Below the pieces are notes generated by a model. It was not told where the DNA came from, did no database searches, and was given only the letters and a program-made list of their open reading frames with translations. Below, piece by piece: positions 8,266 to 17,196 of a DNA stretch of 37,826 nt. The position numbers and the translations under genes were made by a program. The first letter of the stretch is position 1. Every line of letters begins with the position of its first letter. The DNA is taken from positions 1 to 37,826 of the forward strand of contig PEAC01000017.1 of NCBI GenBank assembly GCA_002753305.1, in the 5' to 3' direction. The stretch is from Nitrospirae bacterium MYbin6. Lineage in GTDB: Bacteria; Nitrospirota; Thermodesulfovibrionia; Thermodesulfovibrionales; Magnetobacteriaceae.

Positions 8266-9867
8266 TTGTACCTGGCCGCGATGAAAGTAATCGGCGACAT
8301 GCCTTTAAGTATCAGGGAACCGTTGATTAATCTCCTGTTATCAGAGCTATCGCCGCCGGAGTTTAACGCGGCCCTGTCAGAGTTTGGCACAGACATAGAT
8401 TTATCGAACTACCGCCGCGAGATAGCCGAGGCACTAATTGAGACATCTGGCATATGCGACGTAGTCCCCGAGGTTTACAAGGATTTCAGGCCAATAGTCT
8501 ATGACGGCGCCATGTTTATCTTTAGCAGGATCTCTGAGGCGCGCCTCCTTCGCATTATAAACGCCCAGATACTCATAGACACAGACACATCATCCCAGGG
8601 GGGGCGGCTCGTAAAGCTCGTCGAGGACATCCCCATGCTCTATAAACTCGGGCAAATCATAGCAAGAAACCCTAACATCGAAGAGGCATTCAGAAAATGG
8701 CTTACCCTGCTTGAGGGCGGCCTTATTCATACTGATATTGCCACCATCAACAGTATCATAGAAAGCGAACTCGGTGATGCCCTGAAAATCCACGCAGTAG
8801 AGCTTTCAGAGCATGTTCTCTCAGAGGCAAGCGTCTCGGCAGTGGCCGCCTTTACGTGGCATGACAGTGTGTCGGGCGGCACGGGGGTATTTAAGGTTGT
8901 AAAGCCCGGTGTTGCCGGCTTTCTTACTGAGGACATGAAACTGCTTGATGAACTGGCCGCAGTCTATACAGAAAACAGCGATAAGTACGCACTTGGGGAT
9001 TTTCAGTTCACAGGCACGCTTAAAGACGTCAACCATGCACTGTCAAAGGAAATAGACCTGAGAAACGAACAGGTACATATGAAGCTGGCACGAGAGTTCT
9101 ACCGTACTAATCGAAGGATTAAGGTGCCGCGTCCGCTGCCATTTTTGTCAACAAACCAGGTTACGGCGATGGAGTTTATCGACGGGGAGAAGATTACCGG
9201 GGCACGCGGCAGGCACAGGGCGGCGTGTGCCGTTGAATTATTCAACGCCGTGGTCTGTAGTTGCCTCTTTAGTGGGGAAGAGCGTTCAATATTCCACGCC
9301 GACCCTCACGCGGGGAATATCTTTATCATAAAAGACGGCGCTGCCGGGTTTCGTATCGCCCTCATAGACTGGAGCCAGACGGGGACTCTCACAAAGGCCG
9401 CCCGTGCCTCCGTATTAAGGCTTGCCGCGGGGATTGCCACAAATAACCGCCGAACTATTGCAGAGGCCGCCGCGGCGCTCTCAGAAGGCGATACCGATGA
9501 GACAGAACGAACAGTTATAGAAAACGAGATCGACAAATCCCCCGCGGGCGTACCCTTTATCGAGGGGGCCTTAGACCTGCTTGACCGCCTTGCCATCAGG
9601 GGCATGAAGTTCCCGGCTGATTTGTTGCTGTTCAGAAAGGCACTGTTCACGCTTAATGGTGTTGCCCTGAGTCTTGATACGGAGTTCGACGCCGATACCT
9701 GTTTTATTAATTACATGGTTATGGTTTTAGCAGAGGAGGCTCCGCAACGCTGGTTCAATATGTTTTTCCTCCCGTACACAGACAGTCCGTATCACTACCG
9801 GAGCCTGATGTCCAATGCCGAATTATTTACGCTTATATGCGAGAGAGCTTTTTTGCCATCTCTTTAA
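8266..9867 (+). CDS. ABC1/UbiB-family atypical protein kinase-like protein
   Basis: This 533-residue protein carries the ABC1/AarF/UbiB signature set: KLGQ (127-130, the KxGQ motif), a likely ATP-binding Lys in FKVVKPG (210), EIDLRNE (262-268), HADPHAGN (344-351, catalytic-loop like) and the metal-binding Asp of LIDWSQTG (368). The usual DFG-like segment reads DWS, and the usual Ala-rich loop is not obvious, so it is a diverged member. Family members act in quinone biosynthesis or lipid homeostasis and may be ATPases; the role here is unknown. TTG at 8266 is chosen as start because ACGGAGGG sits 6-7 bases upstream, whereas the ATG at 8281 lies too far away. The 3' end overlaps the converging YihY-like gene by 35 bp. 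Confidence 0.75.
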   Translation: MYLAAMKVIGDMPLSIREPLINLLLSELSPPEFNAALSEFGTDIDLSNYRREIAEALIETSGICDVVPEVYKDFRPIVYDGAMFIFSRISEARLLRIINAQILIDTDTSSQGGRLVKLVEDIPMLYKLGQIIARNPNIEEAFRKWLTLLEGGLIHTDIATINSIIESELGDALKIHAVELSEHVLSEASVSAVAAFTWHDSVSGGTGVFKVVKPGVAGFLTEDMKLLDELAAVYTENSDKYALGDFQFTGTLKDVNHALSKEIDLRNEQVHMKLAREFYRTNRRIKVPRPLPFLSTNQVTAMEFIDGEKITGARGRHRAACAVELFNAVVCSCLFSGEERSIFHADPHAGNIFIIKDGAAGFRIALIDWSQTGTLTKAARASVLRLAAGIATNNRRTIAEAAAALSEGDTDETERTVIENEIDKSPAGVPFIEGALDLLDRLAIRGMKFPADLLLFRKALFTLNGVALSLDTEFDADTCFINYMVMVLAEEAPQRWFNMFFLPYTDSPYHYRSLMSNAELFTLICERAFLPSL

Positions 9868-11056
9868 GCAGCGTTGTTACCAGTTGGGGGTCATACTTTG
9901 AGAGCATATCGAAGTCCGCCGTGTTAATAGGCAGAAGTAAGGTGTTGTCCTCAATGGCCACGGCGGTTTTTGTCCTGTTGGAGTTCAGCAGCATACTTAT
10001 TTCTCCAAATGTTTGTCCCTCGTGGAGAGCGTTGATGGGGAGTCCGTTTTCGGTAATTTGAACTGCTCCGCTGAGGATATAGAACATTTCGCTGCCCTTG
10101 TCACCATCGTTAAACACCATGGCGGAGGCACTATACTGCCGCGCGTACTTATAGAGGAGGGCGTTGCGATTCTTGCCATGAGGGGTTTCTATCAGATATT
10201 TTAGTGCGACAACACCCTTTCTGTGCATATTCGCGGTAAACTCTACGCCTGCCAGGAGGATGAAAAAAGATATATATACCCATAAAATAATTAATAAAAT
10301 CGTCTTTAAAGATCCAAAGGCAAAGCCAAAATGAGGGTTGACGACAATAAAATAGGCAAAAGATGGTTTTACGACCAACCACAAAACGGACGTAAGCGCA
10401 ACCCCGGCAAAGATATTCCAAAACCCGGTCTTTACCGGGATAAATACGTAAAACAAGGCGGCAAGGACGGCAATCGACAGGAGCAGGTTCGTACTAATGC
10501 CGATCATATGGTAAAGGAAGGGTATATTTTTAAATAAAACCGACGTCAACTGAGAGTAAATAATCTCCGCAATTACAAGGGCTATCAAAAGAACAAGGAA
10601 TAAGAAAACGACGGCGACATCTATGGCAAGCTCAATGAAGAAGGACCTTTGGTTGGTTTCCTTAAATATAGCCGCAAAGACAATCCTCAGCGTAGACATA
10701 AGGGGTGTTATAGACCAGATGCAGGCAACGATACCGATAATGCCCCATGCCCCCTTCAGGCTTGAGAGCTTATTTACTTCCGTCAGGATGACATCCTGAT
10801 GGTCCGGCAGCACGATAGAGGTGATATTCTTAAGTCCGGTAATTGCCTCCTGAGAAGAGGTGAAGTAGCTAACCAATGACAAGGCGGCAAGAATCAACAT
10901 GGGGATAGAGGCAAAAATTCCATAATATGCCAGGGCAGCCGAGGACATGAAAAGGTTATTTTTAATAAATGACTTTATGGATTCAACAAGAACGACAGAC
11001 AGTTCACCCGGATTGAAGATGCCTTTGAGTTTGACAGCATTGCCTGTGGCGCTCAA
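9833..11056 (-). CDS. YihY/UPF0761-type membrane protein fused to a cyclic-nucleotide-binding domain
   Basis: Residues 1-280 of 407 form a YihY/BrkB-type inner-membrane domain with about six hydrophobic spans. It starts with AALAYYGIFASIPMLILA and ends with GSLKTILLIILWVYISFFI and LAGVEFTANMHRKG. Residues 300-407 form a cNMP-binding-like beta-roll: FNDGDKGSEMFYILSGAVQI, then GQTFGEISMLLNSNRTKTAVA. The fusion suggests a membrane protein gated or tuned by a small ligand. However, the phosphate-binding cassette (FGEISMLLNSNRTKTA) carries Asn rather than Arg near its centre, so nucleotide binding is not certain. The start is a TTG overlapping the kinase gene's TGA stop (TTGA), so the two are translationally coupled. 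Confidence 0.8.
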   Translation of the reverse strand: MSATGNAVKLKGIFNPGELSVVLVESIKSFIKNNLFMSSAALAYYGIFASIPMLILAALSLVSYFTSSQEAITGLKNITSIVLPDHQDVILTEVNKLSSLKGAWGIIGIVACIWSITPLMSTLRIVFAAIFKETNQRSFFIELAIDVAVVFLFLVLLIALVIAEIIYSQLTSVLFKNIPFLYHMIGISTNLLLSIAVLAALFYVFIPVKTGFWNIFAGVALTSVLWLVVKPSFAYFIVVNPHFGFAFGSLKTILLIILWVYISFFILLAGVEFTANMHRKGVVALKYLIETPHGKNRNALLYKYARQYSASAMVFNDGDKGSEMFYILSGAVQITENGLPINALHEGQTFGEISMLLNSNRTKTAVAIEDNTLLLPINTADFDMLSKYDPQLVTTLLKEMAKKLSRI

Positions 11057-12678
11057 TGCCCAATCCGTTTGGTAAGTTGTTCGACATGATCGTGAGCCAG
11101 GGGGATTTTGTCTTTTTGCGAGGGTTTGTCTTTCGATACGCGCAGGTAAGCCATCCAGATATTGAGGGCCTTAGAGTATTGCTCGAGGTTCTCGCAGGCA
11201 AGTGCCAGGTTGAAGCAACATTCGGCATTGTCAGGATTTAACTTAAGGACGGCCTCGTAGTCGTTGGCGGCGTCCTGGAAGTTCTCCATAAGATAGTGGA
11301 GATTGCCTCTGGCCTGATATGCCTTGACGTAGCCGGGCTTATGGCTGATGGCCTCGTTGTAATCGCTTAGGGCCTGTTCGTTGTTACCGAGTTTACGGTG
11401 TGCAACACCGCGGCTGTAATAACTCTCGGCGTGTTCCGGGTCAATCAGAACAGCCTTGTTGAAATCTTTAATGGCCAGCTCAGCCTTGGCAGCGGCGAAA
11501 TATGTAATGCCGCGGTTAAAGTAAGCCTCGGCGTATTGGGGGTTTTGTTTAATAGCGGCATTGTAGTCCTCAATGGCGTTGTCGAACTTACCGAGGGCGT
11601 GGTAGATGCTGCCGCGGTTGCGAAATGCCTCGGCATAGCCCGGCCGCAGCGTAATGGCCTCGTTAAAGAGATTCAGGGCCTCGTCGAAGTAGCGCAGGTT
11701 AAACAAGGATATCCCCTTGTTTACCAGTTCCCAGGCATGGTGGTAGGTTTGGTGCCCTGTATCTTTCGGGGTCTTGCCCGTAAAGCCCGTATAGATTTCA
11801 ATGAGGGCTGCCTTAAGCTCACCAAAGCTGCTATATCTATTAGTCCTGTCTTTTTGGAGGCATTTAAGAATGACATTATTCATTCGCTGGCCAATGAAAG
11901 TAATAGGTGGCGGGGCGGCCTTCAGGTGAAGGTCTTTGAGGCCGTCAAAGTCTCTGGTAATAAAAGGTGGTCTGCGGGTTATGGCCTCATAGAGGACGCA
12001 TCCGAAGGAGTAGATGTCCGAGCGCTGGTCGAGGTCCTTGTTTTGCCACTGTTCCGGGGACATATAAAAAGGTGTGCCCATGATAGTGCCCACCCGTGTC
12101 AGGGAGAAATCGTTTGTGGCCTCTGCTTTGTCGCCAGAGATTTCCATAGCAAGTTTGACGAGGCCGAAGTCAGTAATCTTGATAGTCCTATCTTCAGTGA
12201 CCATGATGTTTGAGGGCTTAATGTCCCTGTAGACGAAGGTGCGGTTCATGGCCTTGAATTTCTCTGAGGCGTAGAGCATACCGGAACAAAACTGAATGGC
12301 AAAATCAAGGCACGCGGGGAAATCAAGCGCGCCATTTGTAATCCAGCCCTTGAGGTCGGCGCCGAATCGGGCGTTTCCCTCAATGTACTCGAGGCAGATA
12401 AACGGCCTGCCTTCGATTTCATTAACATAGTAGGCGTGGACGATGTTTGGGTGTTTTTCGAGGCGCACCCATGTCTCGGCCTCCCACATAAAGCGCGACT
12501 TAATTGACGCATTGTCAATGAAGCGCTCCTGGAGGGTCTTAAGGGCGACCTTTTTCCTGAATTCGATGTCGTAACAGATATAGACGCTACCCATGCCACC
12601 GGCCTTAATGTCCAGTACCTCATAGCGTTTACGAATCTTATCTCCAATACCCCATTTAGATACAATAATATCCGGCAT
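11053..12678 (-). CDS. Ser/Thr protein kinase with C-terminal TPR repeats
   Basis: This 541-residue cytosolic protein has a Hanks-type kinase domain (about 18-295): glycine loop AGGMGSVY, Lys47 in VALKTL, YRDIKPSN (catalytic Asp152), DFG at 170-172 and SPE at 207-209. The His of the usual HRD motif is Tyr, a tolerated variation. About six tetratricopeptide repeats follow (roughly 314-517), with units such as AEAYFNRGITYFAAAKAELA spaced 34 residues apart. There is no transmembrane segment, unlike PknB-type receptors. It is the first gene of a two-gene operon with the YihY-cNMP protein, a plausible substrate or output; this is inference from overlap. No Shine-Dalgarno sequence is visible. TATGAT ends 10 bases before the ATG, so the transcript may be nearly leaderless. 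Confidence 0.9.
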   Translation of the reverse strand: MPDIIVSKWGIGDKIRKRYEVLDIKAGGMGSVYICYDIEFRKKVALKTLQERFIDNASIKSRFMWEAETWVRLEKHPNIVHAYYVNEIEGRPFICLEYIEGNARFGADLKGWITNGALDFPACLDFAIQFCSGMLYASEKFKAMNRTFVYRDIKPSNIMVTEDRTIKITDFGLVKLAMEISGDKAEATNDFSLTRVGTIMGTPFYMSPEQWQNKDLDQRSDIYSFGCVLYEAITRRPPFITRDFDGLKDLHLKAAPPPITFIGQRMNNVILKCLQKDRTNRYSSFGELKAALIEIYTGFTGKTPKDTGHQTYHHAWELVNKGISLFNLRYFDEALNLFNEAITLRPGYAEAFRNRGSIYHALGKFDNAIEDYNAAIKQNPQYAEAYFNRGITYFAAAKAELAIKDFNKAVLIDPEHAESYYSRGVAHRKLGNNEQALSDYNEAISHKPGYVKAYQARGNLHYLMENFQDAANDYEAVLKLNPDNAECCFNLALACENLEQYSKALNIWMAYLRVSKDKPSQKDKIPLAHDHVEQLTKRIGH

Positions 12679-12940
12679 ATACTAATTTATCATAGATAGG
12701 GCAGTGAAATAAAGCAGGTCCAGCAATTCTCAATGAGCGTGCAGAGCGGATGTGTATACTATAAATATATGGCATGGGAAGCAGCCATAGACGCAAGTTT
12801 GCAAAAAATCATATGAAATGTTCCTGCAGGCTGCCTGAAAGCGCTGAAATATGGCAAGAGACTAAGACAAAACAGTGAAGACACCCCAAAAAGGCGTACC
12901 TGTTGCTGGATTGATTTGCAAGGGGGTTAGCAACCCCCGG
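12679..12940. other. Intergenic region between kinase gene and insertion sequence
   Basis: This stretch of about 260 bp has no reading frame I can support. It ends in a short G/C hairpin (annotated separately). Its sequence resembles neither flanking gene. Confidence 0.4.
12922..12938. terminator. 7-bp G/C hairpin beside the insertion sequence
   Basis: GGGGGTT-AGC-AACCCCC forms a perfect 7-bp stem with a 3-nt loop just outside the stop end of the transposase gene. No T-tract follows on either strand, so it may be a weak terminator or an insertion-target hairpin. Confidence 0.4.
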
Positions 12941-12952
12941 CGTAAAAACGAT

Positions 12953-14284
12953 TCAAGGACTTAGTATGCTGTGGGCATAGATTTCAGGAGGTTTTAGAAG
13001 GTAACTCAAGAACGTTTCCCAATCGGGAAAGATTATAGTGGCAACCAAAACCCTTAGATGTTCCCATAGGTTACGTTTGCTCCCAAACTTTTCCCTGCAC
13101 TGCCGATACAACACGTCACTAAGCTCAAATATTTGATGGAAAAAAAAGGCTAAAAGATTTAATAGAAAAAAGTTCATAGAGAGATGCTTATTTCCATGCC
13201 CGAAATTATGGTCTATGTGATACCCGTGATTTTTTAAGACATTAAAGGCCTCGTTCTCTATCTTCCACCGGCACCTGCCCCCTTTGACCAGTTTTTCTAC
13301 ATTGTCTTCATGTATTTCCATGTCCGTTACCCAGCTGTTATGATATGCCACCCTGCCACCGTCCATTATCCAATACTCAAAATAGTTTACCCAAACCGTC
13401 TCCTTATTCCCATTCAGCAGGACTTTATTTATCCATTCATACACATGGGTACGTCCTTTATGATCTTTTACTTCAATCCGGGAAACCTCCTTTAATAATC
13501 TCTGTTCATTAACCCACTCCATGAGCAGCTTGTGGTCGCCTTCTTTTGCAGCCAGGATGTAACTCATCCCCTTGGCCTTTGCATGTTCTATAAACGGCTG
13601 TTTACTGTGAAGACTGTCGGCAACTATAATCATTTTTAACTTGGGGTGGGCCTTTCTTATCTTTGTAATTAATCTTTTGCCCGCAGATATTTCACAATCT
13701 TGTTTCTTATCCCCATCTGTATTTCTTATTTCCTCGGGCGTAAGAGGGATTATTTGTTTCATATCCGGGTGCATCAATACCGCCTGCATTATCTGGTGAG
13801 AGTAACTCACGTTTCCTTTTTTGTCTTCCTTTCTCAAACACCCGGGACAACATATCTTGTCTGAACCAAAATATCCCGACCCGTCCATGGAAACCAAATA
13901 TGAATTATCCATAAAGCGATATAATTCAAGATACTTACCTCTTTGTAAACGATAGAAATATTCATCGAATATCGGTTCTATCTCCTTAGTGTCAACCTCG
14001 TCCAATACGTTTCTCATTTGATTGTCCTTAGGTATGGAATCTACTTTAAATAATGTCCTTAGATTATTCTGGCGACACCCTGTTTCCATTTTCTTTTGAA
14101 ACTCAAGCAATGACGAATCCTGAAAATACATCATGGCAAATGCAGACATCAGCACATTGTGAATGCTATATTCTACTTTGCTATTTTCCCTATGATCCGA
14201 AACCTGCTCCAGTATAGAGGAAAACGCTTGCCTTAATGCACCAAAGGACAGATGTCTTTTTATCTTCACAAATAAACATATCAT
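12953..14284 (-). CDS. IS transposase (DDE type, IS4/ISNCY-like)
   Basis: This intact protein of about 443 residues has transposase character. An N-terminal helical region (KIKRHLSFGALRQAF, FAMMYFQDSSLLEFQ) precedes an RNase-H-like DDE core. Likely catalytic acidic residues lie in VSMDGSGYF and IIVADSLHSKQPF, with the third acidic residue in the RCRWKIENEAFNVLKNHGYH region, the YREK-like signature of the IS4 supergroup. The frame is open up to a TTG at 14374, but that lies within the putative terminal repeat. ATG 14284 is preferred, although neither start has a Shine-Dalgarno sequence. It is not truncated and could be active. The precise IS family is uncertain. Confidence 0.8.
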   Translation of the reverse strand: MICLFVKIKRHLSFGALRQAFSSILEQVSDHRENSKVEYSIHNVLMSAFAMMYFQDSSLLEFQKKMETGCRQNNLRTLFKVDSIPKDNQMRNVLDEVDTKEIEPIFDEYFYRLQRGKYLELYRFMDNSYLVSMDGSGYFGSDKICCPGCLRKEDKKGNVSYSHQIMQAVLMHPDMKQIIPLTPEEIRNTDGDKKQDCEISAGKRLITKIRKAHPKLKMIIVADSLHSKQPFIEHAKAKGMSYILAAKEGDHKLLMEWVNEQRLLKEVSRIEVKDHKGRTHVYEWINKVLLNGNKETVWVNYFEYWIMDGGRVAYHNSWVTDMEIHEDNVEKLVKGGRCRWKIENEAFNVLKNHGYHIDHNFGHGNKHLSMNFFLLNLLAFFFHQIFELSDVLYRQCREKFGSKRNLWEHLRVLVATIIFPDWETFLSYLLKPPEIYAHSILSP

Positions 14285-14304
14285 AAAGATAAGTAAAAAA
14301 TCTA

Positions 14305-14322
14305 GTGTCAATATATTGACAC
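14305..14322. promoter_or_regulatory. Perfect 18-bp palindrome upstream of the transposase start
   Basis: gtgtcaatatattgacac equals its own reverse complement. It contains TTGACA, which could serve as the -35 box of the transposase (a weak TTTATG lies 18 bp further on). It could also bind the transposase or a repressor. The function is inferred. Confidence 0.45.
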
Positions 14323-14544
14323 CGTGTAGGGGTGTTTGGTACATTTCAGTAGAATATCTTATTGAAAGTGCCAATGTTTTGACGGTGACTGGCTTACTCT
14401 TTGCGAAAAATACTTTCCTCCCTCTTTGTGCCCCCTCTATCTATGTCTTCTTTTATGTTCATTGAGAATTGCTGCAAATTTGTACAGCCACCTGGCGCTG
14501 GCGCAGTTGACAATTCCGCATGTGGCCATGTATTATCAACATAT

Positions 14545-14618
14545 GCGCCCATGGCTCAATTGGATAGAGCGTCGGACTACGGATCCGAAGGTTGGGGGTT
14601 CAACTCCTCCTGGGCGCG
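14545..14618 (+). tRNA. tRNA-Arg (anticodon ACG)
   Basis: A full 74-nt cloverleaf can be folded by eye. The acceptor stem is GCGCCCA/TGGGCGC, the D stem GCTC/GAGC, and the anticodon stem TCGGA/TCCGA with loop CTACGGA (anticodon ACG). A 5-nt variable loop follows, then a T stem GGGGG/CCTCC with one G-T pair around TTCAACT. The discriminator base is G and CCA is not encoded. It is isolated between an insertion sequence and a metallophosphoesterase gene. tRNA ends are frequent integration targets, but no attachment repeat was noticed. Confidence 0.95.
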
Positions 14619-14703
14619 CTGAAAAAGACATCCTGAATAAACCTGGCTGCATAAGCATGTGGGCTGATATGCAAGCTGCCAACTAAACCGTTGTAATTGC
14701 ACA

Positions 14704-15846
14704 ATGAAGTTATTTATTCTTGCCTTTATACTCATCTACGCCTCAATGCATCTCTATGCCCTCAGGGCGGCAAGCGCGGCGATTGCCATTGCGCCAGGGG
14801 TGAAGGCTGCCATTGCCCTCGTTATGCTCATCCTGATCTTTACTCCGTTTAATATAAGGTACGCAGAGAGTACTGGCCATGAATTTGTTGCCATTGTGGC
14901 GGCATACATTGGATATTATTGGATGGCGCTTCTGCTTTATTTAGTTCTGTCCTTGTTTACCTTTGATATTTACAGGCTCGTTGTCTTTCTTGCCGCCTAT
15001 GTAAGCCGCTCAGATGTGGAAAGAATGGGACCGCTGAAAGTAAGCAGCGCTGCATCGTTTTACATATCGATAATATTTTCCGTCTGCGTATGTGTCTATG
15101 GGTATTTCGAGGCACGGGCCATTCGAGTCGAAAAGGTGGCAATCAGGACCAACAAGGTATCAGTACCCGTTAAAATTGCGCAGATCTCTGACGTACACAT
15201 AGGCACAATCATTCGTGATAAGCGGCTAAAGGACATTGCCGCGGCCATTGCCAGAGAAAACCCCGACCTGCTGTTCGTAACTGGCGACCTTGTAGACGGC
15301 CAACCGGACAATATAAACAATCTTGCCAGGTATCTGGATGCGGTGAAAGCGCCATCAGGCAAATATGCCGTTACCGGCAATCACGAATTTTACGCGGGGC
15401 TAAACAAATCCCTTGAGTTTATACGGCAGTGTGGATTCAGGATATTACGAAACGAGGCAGCCGATATTGGAAACTCCGTAGTTATAGCAGGAGTTGACGA
15501 CCCTGAAGTAAGTCGAAATTCAAGGCCGCATAACAAAAGCGAAAAAGAACTATTAATGGGGATACCGCAGGACAAATACACGATTTTACTGAAACACCGG
15601 CCGGATGTCGGCGAAGAAGGACTGTTTGACCTGCAGTTGTCCGGACACACGCATAAGGGACAGTTCTTCCCTTTTAATATAATAACATGGATGTACCACT
15701 CAAAACACAGCGGACTGGTAAAGCTTAATGAAAGAGGGTTTTTGTACGTAAACAGAGGGGTAGGCACATGGGGGCCGCCAATACGTGTCCTTAGTCCGCC
15801 GGAGATTACCATCATCGAACTTATTCCCGAAAATATGGGCAAATAG
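14704..15846 (+). CDS. Membrane-anchored metallophosphoesterase (calcineurin-like)
   Basis: This 380-residue protein has four or so N-terminal hydrophobic segments (residues 1-135) and then a calcineurin-like phosphoesterase domain. The metal-ligand motifs are ISDVHIG (DxH), VTGDLVDG (GDxxD-like), VTGNHEFYAG (GNHE) and SGHTHKGQ (GHTH). This matches the YkuE/YaeI group, some members of which act on lipid-linked phosphates such as UDP-2,3-diacylglucosamine. The substrate here cannot be fixed. No Shine-Dalgarno sequence precedes the ATG; TGTAAT ends 6 bases before it, so a leaderless mRNA is possible. It lies 128 bp upstream of the phosphofructokinase gene on the same strand. Confidence 0.85.
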   Translation: MKLFILAFILIYASMHLYALRAASAAIAIAPGVKAAIALVMLILIFTPFNIRYAESTGHEFVAIVAAYIGYYWMALLLYLVLSLFTFDIYRLVVFLAAYVSRSDVERMGPLKVSSAASFYISIIFSVCVCVYGYFEARAIRVEKVAIRTNKVSVPVKIAQISDVHIGTIIRDKRLKDIAAAIARENPDLLFVTGDLVDGQPDNINNLARYLDAVKAPSGKYAVTGNHEFYAGLNKSLEFIRQCGFRILRNEAADIGNSVVIAGVDDPEVSRNSRPHNKSEKELLMGIPQDKYTILLKHRPDVGEEGLFDLQLSGHTHKGQFFPFNIITWMYHSKHSGLVKLNERGFLYVNRGVGTWGPPIRVLSPPEITIIELIPENMGK

Positions 15847-15974
15847 AATTATTTTGCAAAAACTGAGGCGAAATATTTATAATCACAGGACTTTGGTTTG
15901 AGACAATTCAGCCGGCACAAGGCCAACACCCCTTGCGCCTGCATATAAATTAAACACACTCAGGAGGATTTAAA

Positions 15975-17180
15975 ATGCCGAAAAAAGTAGCTCTATTGAC
16001 AGCCGGAGGCCTTGCCCCGTGTCTGAGTTCCGCGGTTGGTGGATTTATTCAGCGTTATAGCGAGATATTGCCGGATACCGAGATCATTGGCTTTACAAAC
16101 GGTTATGACGGGCTTCTCAGGAAACACTTTCTGAAGGTTACACCGAAGGTGAGAAAAACCGCCCACCTGCTGCACGAATTTGGCGGCAGCCCACTTGGCA
16201 ACAGCAGAGTAAAGCTCTCAAACGTAAAGGACTGCGTAAAGAAAGGCCTCGTCAAAGAGGGTGAAGACCCGCTGCATGTGGCGGCTGAAAACCTCAAATC
16301 CCTCGGCATCGAAGTCCTCCACACCATAGGCGGCGACGACACCAGCCTCACGGCGGCCGAGCTTGCCAAGTATCTCTACACCCACGGCTACGAACTGACG
16401 GTTATCGGCCTTCCAAAGACAGTAGATAACGACGTAGCGCCAATAGCCCAGACCCTTGGGGCATTTACCGCCGCAGAACATGGCGCGCACTTTTTCTTAA
16501 ACGTGGTGGCCGAGACATCGGCAAACCCCAAAATGCTCCTCGTCCACGAAGTCATGGGAAGAAACTGCGGCTACCTGACCGCCTATACTGCTTACGAATA
16601 CAATGAACTGATTAAAAAGACCGACTTCCCCGACAGCTTCGGCGTCTCCAACGACAGATACGGAATCGACGCCGTCCTGATTCCCGAGGTTGAGTACGAC
16701 TTAGACAAACTCTCTGAGCATCTCAAAGAAAAGTTAAACAAAAATGACTGCGCCAAGATATTTATCTCAGAGGGCGCCGGTGCTTCAGGCATAGTAAAGG
16801 AACTTGAGTCGAAGGGCCTTGAGGTCCCGCGCGATGCCTTTGGGCACGTTAAACTTGACAAGGTAAACGTCGGGCAGTGGCATGCCGATGTACTGATGGC
16901 AAAGACAGAGGCCGAGAAAGTCCTGGTTCAGAAGAGCGGCTACTATTCACGCGCGGCACGGGCCAACAAACAGGACCTGATGCTGATTAAGTCCATGGTT
17001 GACCTTGCCGTGGAGATGGCCGTCAAAGGTGTCCCCGGCATCGTCGGACACGACGAGGAGCGCCACGATGTCCTGCGCGCCATAGAGTTCGAGCGTATTA
17101 AGGGCGGCAAACCCTTCAACCCCGAAATAAGCTGGTACAAGACCCTGCTAAAGGAAATCGGCCAGCCAGATTTTAAATAA
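15975..17180 (+). CDS. pfp: Pyrophosphate-type phosphofructokinase
   Basis: This 401-residue enzyme of the PFK-A superfamily converts fructose 6-phosphate to the 1,6-bisphosphate. Motifs visible are GGDD (119-122), PKTVDND (147-153) and MGRNCG (194-199). The second Asp of GGDD and the Lys of PKT are the residues that favour pyrophosphate over ATP in characterised enzymes, so a reversible PPi-dependent enzyme is likely. The N-terminus reads LTAGGLAPCLSS where ATP enzymes have a GG-P-G-N loop. The start is well supported by AGGAGG 7 bases upstream of the ATG. A rho-independent-type hairpin follows the stop. It supplies glycolytic or gluconeogenic flux, which would also feed the glucan genes elsewhere in the window. 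Confidence 0.9.
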   Translation: MPKKVALLTAGGLAPCLSSAVGGFIQRYSEILPDTEIIGFTNGYDGLLRKHFLKVTPKVRKTAHLLHEFGGSPLGNSRVKLSNVKDCVKKGLVKEGEDPLHVAAENLKSLGIEVLHTIGGDDTSLTAAELAKYLYTHGYELTVIGLPKTVDNDVAPIAQTLGAFTAAEHGAHFFLNVVAETSANPKMLLVHEVMGRNCGYLTAYTAYEYNELIKKTDFPDSFGVSNDRYGIDAVLIPEVEYDLDKLSEHLKEKLNKNDCAKIFISEGAGASGIVKELESKGLEVPRDAFGHVKLDKVNVGQWHADVLMAKTEAEKVLVQKSGYYSRAARANKQDLMLIKSMVDLAVEMAVKGVPGIVGHDEERHDVLRAIEFERIKGGKPFNPEISWYKTLLKEIGQPDFK

Positions 17181-17196
17181 ACCGCGTAATCGACGT

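Larger units (their letters stand above)
12941..14384 (-). mobile_element. Insertion sequence of about 1.44 kb with one DDE transposase gene
   Basis: A complete transposase gene occupies nearly the whole element. The candidate ends are imperfect inverted repeats. The left reads cgtaaaaacgattcaagg from 12941. The right, read inward on the opposite strand from 14384, is cgtcaaaacattggcac. The shared core is CGT-AAAAC-ATT. No clear target-site duplication is visible, so the exact ends are tentative. Confidence 0.5.

Noticed and set aside
14374..14400. TTG 14374 as the transposase start
   Set aside because: It lies within the putative inverted terminal repeat and adds 30 residues unlike the rest of the protein. 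ATG 14284 is preferred, though not proven.
14401..14686. Short plus-strand frames across the tRNA-Arg region
   Set aside because: They run through the tRNA gene in two frames and have no ribosome-binding site or recognisable product.
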